Shown: piece by piece, positions 59,771-64,000 of the stretch | Layout: each line of letters begins with the position of its first letter | How positions within the stretch are numbered: position 1 is the first letter of the stretch | From: Poa pratensis | Lineage: Eukaryota > Streptophyta > Magnoliopsida > Poales > Poaceae | Direction of reading: 5' to 3' | Assembly (NCBI GenBank): GCA_947311845.1 | Contig: CAMZMU010000041.1 | Span: 138,656,687-138,720,686, forward strand | DNA: 64,000 nucleotides | Position numbers and translations under genes: made by a program | Notes under the pieces: generated by a model | The model's input: the letters and a program-made list of their open reading frames with translations, nothing else | Databases searched by the model: none | What the model was told of the DNA's origin: nothing

Positions 59771-60194
59771 ATAATATATATCTGTTATATATTATAAAAG
59801 AAAAAAGGACTGAGCCGAGGAAGGTTTACCTCTGCTATCTTGGTTACCTTAAGGGCCGCAACCTGCAGAGTATGCATGGACTGCGCAAGCATGCTCGGGC
59901 CAGCTGGATGTCGTGGCGCTGGGTTCTGGGAAGAAACACCAGTGGTGTCGGCAGCATTCCAGTCCATGTTGTAATGCTCCACCGAGCCCAGGCTGTTGCC
60001 ACTTTGAGTTCACAGCCGGGGAAGCACCCAGTTAGTTGTGTCGTCTCTGGAGACGGACGCAACTAGAGCCTGGGTCGGAGTCAGCGCCAATTGTGTCGGT
60101 TTGGCCGGCACTTTCCCGGTGACCAGTTGACTCTGTAGCGGGTCTGGCGACCGTCGTGGTTGTATCGGCTTTGGCAGTGATGCTTGTTTCCGGG

Positions 60195-60352
60195 ATGCCG
60201 GTATGGGGGACTTCGGTGGCGGCTGTTGCTGCTGTGGCTACCGAGATGGCTGTTGCTGCTGTGGCTGCTGTTGCTGCGGCTGGTGTTGCTGTTGCTGCTG
60301 CTGTTGTGGCTGTGGCTGCTGCTGTTGTTGTTGTAGTTGTTGCTGCTGATCC
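60195..60352 (-). repeat. CAG/CTG trinucleotide-rich tract (poly-Gln in antisense frame)
   Basis: A GCTGTTGCTGCTGTGGCTGC-type tract. On the minus strand it encodes a run of Gln with interspersed Pro and His. Confidence 0.85.
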
Positions 60353-61753
60353 GGTGCTACCGGAGTTTCGGTCCGTCCCGTCTCGGAGTCCCTGGTGTGG
60401 GCACCGGAATCATCGTCTCGGTTGAGGGCTGAGGTGTCGGTATTAAAGCCAACCGGGTCAGTGACCTCGGATTCGGGGGCATCTTGGCCTCCTCCAGGTG
60501 CGGCATCAGAAGCCGGCGGCGGTATGTCGGCTGGAGTGGTGCGTGCCGGGGAAGGGCTCGCCCTTGCTGAGCTAGCAGCTCCGGTGTCGGTTAACCGAGG
60601 TACCGCTGGCGGTGGAATAGGTGAGCGCACAGAGGATGCGCTCTGGTTGATTTCAAGGGAGGCTCTGCATCGAAACAGGAAAAGATGTTATCTCGGGAAA
60701 TATTATCTCAGTTAAAGGAAGAAAGGGAAATGAGCATATATCGGCAAAAGATATCTTACCCTTCTGTACCTGGCGGCATCTTCTTGCTCCGTGGCTTAAT
60801 TCCCGATTTCTTCTGCAGCTTCATTTTCTTCGCTGCAGGGACTGAGGCTCCTGAGGTCTCGGTATCCGAGGTACCGGTCCCTGCATGTTTGCGAGATCCG
60901 CCTCGATTGCCCGTGGTGGCTGGGCGTGTACTCGGAGCTTGGCCGGCCGGTTCAGCTGGTGCCGAGGTTAATGGACGAGCAAAGGCGATGGGACGAGCAT
61001 CAAATACCTTTAAAATTTCACAATCATCGTCATCGTCATCTGACTAATCTCTGATTGAGGCTCGGGCTCGAGGCTTACCCGAGGCAGGGGCACCAGCAAC
61101 CGGAATAGGCATATGATCCTCATCGTCCAGGTTTTCAACCTCGGCGACGGCCGGGGCAGGTAGATCTTGGCCCCATTTGGCGGAGGGATCCGCTCCGTCT
61201 TCAGTCTTTTGCCGAGTAAATCTCTGCAAAGCAGACGCGATAAAACCGGGTTATTCTGGAAGCGAGATATGGTGCCGACACAAGAGTTGTCTTGGTAGGC
61301 AAAATATGCCGGCGGTGAGCATCTCTCGATGTTTATGCGGTGGAGGAAAAGAAGCAAGCAAGAGAAACAAAAATCTACGGAGAGAAACAAGAATCTGTAA
61401 ACAAGAAGCTAACAAGAAGATCTACCGAGAAGATCTAAAATCTATGGAAAAGATCTAAAGAAGATCTAAGGAAGAACAAATAGAGAGCTAGGCGCTAGCC
61501 GCGAGAATGGCTACGGTGAAGAACTCACCGGAGTTGCGGCGGCGATGCAAGGCGAAGATCGCAGGGCGTGCCGGCGAAGAGCTTGGCTCGGCGGAGGCGG
61601 GAAGAGCTCCGGTGGGCGGTGGCTCGCGAGGTCCGGCGTCATGCGGTGGCGGAGCGCACGGCGCGGTGGAGGCGCTATGCGCGGAGGGATGAGGAAGAAG
61701 GAGAGGAAGGATAGCGAAGAAGAAGAAGAGGAATAGGGGGTTGCCCCGCTCCC

Positions 61754-61761
61754 CTATTTAT
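61754..61761 (-). promoter_or_regulatory. TATA-like box of the B antisense gene
   Basis: On the minus strand ATAAATAG (in ACCCATAAATAGGGG), about 110 bases upstream of the ATG at 61642. The analogous CATAAAAGG precedes the antisense gene in D. Confidence 0.6.
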
Positions 61762-62304
61762 GGGTGTGGGAGGTGTGTGGTTAGCAAAATTACCGCGCAC
61801 GATCCCCGTAACTGCCGCGCGGATTAACTGGGCACGATCTGCGCGGTTTGCGGTAAAAACGGCCGCACGTTCGGCCGCATTGTGGGCCACAAAGTGGAAA
61901 CCGCCCAGGGCGTGGTTAATGGCACGGTTATTGGCGTGGGAATCGAGGCGCCGCGCAGTAACGCGCACGCCCGTGTGGTCAAAGCACTCAAGTGCGCAGA
62001 GCATGTGACAACACGTGGGGCTCGTGTGACGTGTGCGGCATGCGCGCAGAGGCGCGTCTGGCCGTGCACCGGAACCGAGGCGATATGCAGTGTTTTGCCG
62101 CCATGTGCAAGGGCAAGATCTTTGAAAAGATCAAAGAAATCTTCTTATGTCGGAGAAACCGATATAAGGGGAGATGTCGAAAGCAGTTGGAGGTTTGGTT
62201 CCTGGTGTTTGCGTTGGACCGACATAAGAATGTCGGGTAATTGGTCAAGTTGGTTTGGTTGTGTAAACCTGGTGTGGCCCTTCATCCGAGTCTGCAGGAC
62301 CGCA
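61762..62304. other. Element B region between the antisense promoter and the polypurine tract
   Basis: GC-rich sequence without a supported gene. It has several GCGCGG-type repeats near 61790-61990 and an ACCGACATAAGAATGTCGG inverted-repeat-like segment near 62217. It is likely the upstream region of the antisense gene. Confidence 0.6.
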
Positions 62305-62321
62305 CCAGCTTTGGGGACTAA
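62305..62321 (+). promoter_or_regulatory. Element B polypurine tract
   Basis: CAGCTTTGGGGACTAA immediately before the 3' LTR (62322). Confidence 0.75.
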
Positions 62322-63303
62322 TGTCGGGGGGCTACCCCGGGGTAGGGTCAAGGTATGGTATAAGCTGTGTCCAAGAGTGGACCGAGGTACAGTGAAACCG
62401 AGATAACCAGGCCCAGAAGGGACTGGGATGTGGTGCTGGGGCAAACCGACTCATACTGACCGACATACGAATGTCAGAATCCTCGTGTAACCAGGCCCAG
62501 AAGGGGCCGAGATATGATGCCGGTGCATACCGAGGTATACTGACCGACATAGTTATGTCGGTATCTTCTCTTGTGTGCAGAGGAGGATAACCAAGGAAGG
62601 GGAATCCGGCATATCCGTGCCGGGTTAAAGAGAAGACGTGCCTTATGCCGGTTGGAAGTCAATGCAGAGGTCACATCCCGCCTGACACGGGAGCATGGCA
62701 GGAGGTATGGTGCGGGTACGAGGTGACCGGTCTCACCTACCGCTGACCACGGGCGTACGTGGGAACAAAGTACAGGCATGGGCAGGCCACGTCCTGTCCA
62801 TGGCAGAGGACACAATCATGACGCAGTGGCTGATGCAGGCATGCGTGGCCACAGTGCCGGTACGGAGACAAGACCGTTTCTCGGGCTAGGCTATATATAG
62901 GCCCTTCCCCCTCCTGCATGAGGGACGGCCAGAGAGAGAGAGACATTGAGGCCTAGACAACAACGACGAGAGGAGGTACTGAGACACCGATGTGCTGCGA
63001 GGAGATGCACTGAGAGACTTTTGCCACATAGCTTCCATCTTCTTCCTTGAGAGCTTCACCATAGCTGAGAGCATACAGCTCGAGGAGCACCTTTTGTATT
63101 GTTGAGATCCCAGTATATTGATACAGACAGGCAGGAGTAGGGGTCTTACCTCCTCACGAGGGCCCTGAACCTGGGTAGATTGTGTGTGTGCTTTGTGTTT
63201 TCCATGTGCGCTCCTTAGCGCGCTAGCCCTCCCCGGTTCCACCAGCGTCCATCGGCCCCAACTCAAGCCATTCTATGGCATCAGCCGTGACACCACCACG
63301 ACA
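62322..63303 (+). repeat. Element B 3' LTR
   Basis: Matches 19856-20843 with many scattered substitutions, lacks an 8-bp TTTGTGTC and has two extra bases in a GA repeat. TATA box at 62892-62899. It is followed by TSD tatgg. Confidence 0.93.
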
Positions 63304-63402
63304 TATGGTGATGATTATCATTGGGCTATTTGGGTTCCAAAGACCCTTGTGACTAACAAGAAAGGACCCATTCAAAAATGGGTACCTAAATCAAAGCATT
63401 GA
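63304..63402 (+). pseudogene. gag: Copia gag, last segment
   Basis: Starts directly after the B 3' LTR and continues the Copia frame (DDYHWAIWVPKTLVTNKKGP, IQKWVPKSKH) to a stop at 63402. It is the conserved Gag C-terminus just before the protease. Confidence 0.8.
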
Positions 63403-63415
63403 TCTCTTGTAGGGT

Positions 63416-64000
63416 GTGGCATTCGGTGCGGGTCGATGGACGGTGGATAGTGGCGCATCCCAACACATGACCGGACATATTGACTTGGTGGATGATATTG
63501 AACCTCCTTTACCTCAATATTCCCATGTCAAGGTTGGCGACAACCGCGGGCTTAAAGTATTGAGACGCGGCAAGGTTGTTGTTGCGAGAGAAATCTCAAT
63601 CAAGAATGTCCTTGGTGTTGAGTCCCTTGGTTACAATTTGCTTTTCGTCTATCAACTTACTAATGTGGTTATGGGTGTTACTTTGATGACGAGACCATGA
63701 TTATCACCGTGAAGGGGTCTCTTAAAGTAGTCTTTGTTGGGCATGTCGAGTTCGGTATATATGTGCTTGATTTCTCGAAAGAAAGCACTTCTACCGTGAC
63801 TTGCCTAATGGATAAAGTTGATATGGATTGGCTTTGGCATCGCCGACTAGCCCACACCAATATGAGAACCTTGCATGACCTTCAAAGTGGTAATCACATT
63901 CTCGGACTAACTAATATTAAGTTCTCCAAAGATCGTGTGTGTAGGTCTTGCATTCTAGGCAAGCAACATGGAGAAGCCCATCCACAAAAGACGAAGATCA
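63416..64000 (+). pseudogene. Copia protease and GAG-pre-integrase, runs off the window
   Basis: WTVDSGASQHMTG near 63449-63487 is the DSGA active-site motif of the Copia aspartic protease (retropepsin-like). The frame from 63416 closes at 63700, but a one-base shift near 63663 leads to an open frame running to the end. That frame contains DWLWHRRLAHTNMRTLHDL and CRSCILGKQHGEAH, the GAG-pre-integrase zinc-binding region preceding Copia integrase. The remainder of pol is beyond position 64000. Confidence 0.9.

Larger units (their letters stand above)
58236..61642 (-). pseudogene. Element B antisense gene, multi-exon (coiled coil, acidic tail)
   Basis: On the minus strand a first exon (61642-61529) begins ATG and ends at a consensus donor (CCG|GTGAGT). 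Middle exons encode Pro/Ala/Ser-rich protein with a DDDDDDCEILKVFDARP segment (after a TAG near 61044) and a Gln-run (60350-60238). A coiled coil (EIEAQVAQLSRQLQERDAAH) lies at 59401-59066. A 101-base intron (59064-58964, GTAAGT...CTTCAG) separates the last exon (58963-58236). That exon encodes a helical domain and an acidic tail like exon 6 of the D antisense gene. I do not see the PF04195-like domain here. Function unknown; family-level knowledge is limited to its occurrence in Tat elements. Confidence 0.65.
19856..63303 (+). mobile_element. Element B: Tat-lineage gypsy retrotransposon
   Basis: LTRs at 19856-20843 (988 bp) and 62322-63303 (982 bp) start TGTCGGGGGGC and end CACGACA. TSD tatgg is at 19851-19855 and 63304-63308. 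The tRNA-Lys PBS, gag, protease, RT, RNase H, an additional RNase H before integrase, and a spliced antisense gene between integrase and the 3' LTR are all hallmarks of the Tat (Retand/Ogre-type) lineage. After removing C (24386-54426), B is about 13.4 kb. Many frameshifts and a stop make it defective. LTRs differ by many substitutions and an 8-bp indel (TTTGTGTC near 20101), so it is the oldest insertion in its nest. Confidence 0.92.
1..64000 (+). mobile_element. Host Copia retrotransposon (Sirevirus/Maximus-like), partial, split by elements A and B
   Basis: This is the outermost element and it runs off both ends of the window. Visible parts are the end of its 5' LTR (1-555), an initiator-Met primer site (558-569), gag (607-767, 17513-19855, 63304-63402) and protease plus GAG-pre-integrase (63416 onward). 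Order gag-PR-INT without a preceding RT is the Copia arrangement. A very long gag with UBN2-like domain, zinc knuckle and a coiled-coil extension suggests the Sirevirus/Maximus lineage; that assignment is inference. Reading resumes in frame across the A insertion when one ccccc TSD copy is removed, and the gag C-terminus continues across B after removing one tatgg copy. Several frameshifts and a stop indicate a dead copy. Confidence 0.85.

Noticed and set aside
1..64000. CRISPR arrays, rRNA or complete tRNA genes, plasmid or phage functions
   Set aside because: No regularly spaced repeats with unique spacers, no rRNA motifs and no full cloverleaf were found; all genes are of plant retrotransposon or Helitron type.

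Overview
This window is intergenic DNA of a large grass genome, probably a Pooideae/Triticeae-type species. That is inferred from the kinds of retrotransposon present; the species cannot be read from the sequence. I found no ordinary host gene, rRNA or tRNA gene, CRISPR array or prokaryotic operon. Essentially every base belongs to a nest of transposable elements, up to four levels deep. The boundaries are well supported: each complete LTR element has TG...CA termini and an exact 5-bp target-site duplication (TSD), and removing an insert rejoins the interrupted sequence.

Layout. The outermost element is a Copia retrotransposon (Sirevirus/Maximus-like, plus strand) running off both ends: LTR end 1-555, gag 607-767 and 17513-19855, gag end/protease/GAG-pre-integrase 63304-64000. 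Element A (768-17507, plus, TSD ccccc) is a gypsy element with an Athila-type tRNA-Asp primer site and no reverse transcriptase. A contains element E (4948-14528, minus, TSD ataat), a large non-coding LTR element (LARD-like) with one complete 4.9-kb LTR and one truncated LTR. Element B (19856-63303, plus, TSD tatgg) is a Tat-lineage gypsy element with gag, protease, RT, RNase H, a second (archaeal-type) RNase H, integrase and a spliced gene on the opposite strand. B's RT gene is split by element C (24386-54426, minus, TSD caacc), a second LARD-like element with 5.3-kb LTRs. C's internal region contains element D (31975-44087, minus, TSD tatac), another Tat-lineage element with an antisense gene carrying a Transposase_28-like (PF04195) domain. 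C's other LTR contains a 4.6-kb Helitron (46531-51096, minus) with a decayed PIF1-like helicase.

How it fits together. By eye, LTR divergence follows the nesting order: B is the most diverged, C less, D shows two single-base indels; A shows roughly twenty differences and the E inside it four. Coding regions of the Copia host, B and D carry frameshifts and stops, and A, C and E lack polymerase genes, so any movement of A, C and E must have used enzymes supplied by relatives.

Most notable: an in-frame UAG at the same homologous site between protease and RT in B and D; multi-exon antisense genes with their own TATA-like boxes in B and D; a tRNA-like pair of A and B boxes inside the LTR of E; polypurine-tract-like motifs repeated inside A and B; and a 29-bp exact match to the LTR of C at the truncated LTR junction of E. 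I see no convincing new biological system beyond these.
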